A model generated the notes under the pieces. The model was not told where the DNA came from. It made no database searches and worked only from the letters and a program-made list of their open reading frames with translations. A stretch of 64,000 nt of DNA from Flavobacteriaceae bacterium PRS1 (GTDB taxonomy: Bacteria; Bacteroidota; Bacteroidia; Flavobacteriales; Flavobacteriaceae): the NCBI GenBank assembly GCA_003709165.1, contig RDRZ01000006.1, positions 1 to 64,000 on the forward strand, read 5' to 3'. Shown here piece after piece: positions 63,955-64,000 of this stretch. Numbering within the stretch: the stretch's first letter is position 1; the number at the start of each line of letters is the position of its first letter. The translations under genes were made by a program, and so were the position numbers.

Positions 63955-64000
63955 ATGTACAACAAAAATATAAAACTTTTTATTGCTATTTTAATTATTG
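63955..64000 (+). CDS. Start of an exported protein (partial)
   Basis: ATG 63955 opens a frame reading MYNKNIKLFIAILII up to the window edge, which looks like a signal peptide or membrane anchor. The rest is outside the window, so no function can be given. Confidence 0.5.
   Translation, partial: MYNKNIKLFIAILII

Noticed and set aside
1-64000. tRNA, rRNA or prophage
   Set aside because: No cloverleaf, rRNA motif or phage structural gene was recognised on either strand by reading; a tRNAscan or HMM search would be needed to exclude them fully.

Overview
The window is a compact, AT-rich (roughly one third GC by eye) chromosomal segment of a marine-type Flavobacteriaceae bacterium (phylum Bacteroidota). 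Evidence: -7 promoter elements of the TAnnTTTG type, almost no Shine-Dalgarno sequences, T9SS C-terminal sorting domains, many short lipoproteins, DUF4252 proteins next to an ECF sigma factor, a fused alpha/beta 2-oxoacid dehydrogenase E1, and flavobacterial dispersed palindromes. I did not identify the species. It is mostly a housekeeping region; I see no prophage, CRISPR array, rRNA, tRNA or complete insertion sequence.

Layout. 0-13 kb: gamma-glutamyltransferase, uvrA, a LOG-family protein, a secreted nuclease/phosphatase-like T9SS protein, a degenerate M1 peptidase fused to a beta-barrel, and the fused branched-chain/pyruvate-type E1. 13-17.4 kb: a frameshifted DUF2306 membrane protein, a large SAM methyltransferase, DoxX, and a cassette-like island with a MORN-repeat lipoprotein whose start is broken. 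17.5-33.5 kb: holA, an HSDR_N nuclease-fold protein, GT2 glycosyltransferase, a 189-bp MITE candidate, an OmpA lipoprotein, yciO, an esterase, a pcrA/uvrD helicase, DsrE, M20 amidohydrolase, an FMN glutamate synthase-like protein, patatin and recG. 33.5-37 kb: IS30 remnant, a lipoprotein, and an AraC-TPR regulator split by one in-frame stop. 37-45.7 kb: DEAD-box helicase with a structured leader, sirtuin, a small XRE gene without a normal start, GT1, a haem-binding protein, a frameshifted HEAT-like protein and purB. 45.9-50 kb: ECF sigma/anti-sigma/two DUF4252 proteins, and an S41 protease. 50-55.5 kb: cobalamin uptake, with a riboswitch-controlled TonB receptor divergent from btuF-btuC-btuD-like ABC genes. 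55.5-60.5 kb: ChaN, RmuC, an OB-fold protein, then DUF5777-cytochrome-YceI-cupredoxin. 60.7-64 kb: carB, rpmH and the start of a further gene.

The clearest functional unit is the vitamin B12 locus, where the riboswitch leader carries an expansion of tandem 7-bp repeats. The most unusual layer is the repeat content. Two heptamer repeat families occur at five sites. A CCGATAGCTATCGG palindrome family occurs at five positions, and three of its copies are in frame inside coding sequences. A separate CCCAAAGGG-type element has entered recG in frame. Several genes are interrupted by single-base or single-codon lesions (13.4, 17.3, 36.6, 41.9 and 44.0 kb). Some lie in A/T homopolymers, so read-level verification is needed before they are called pseudogenes. 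I found no clearly new multi-gene system.
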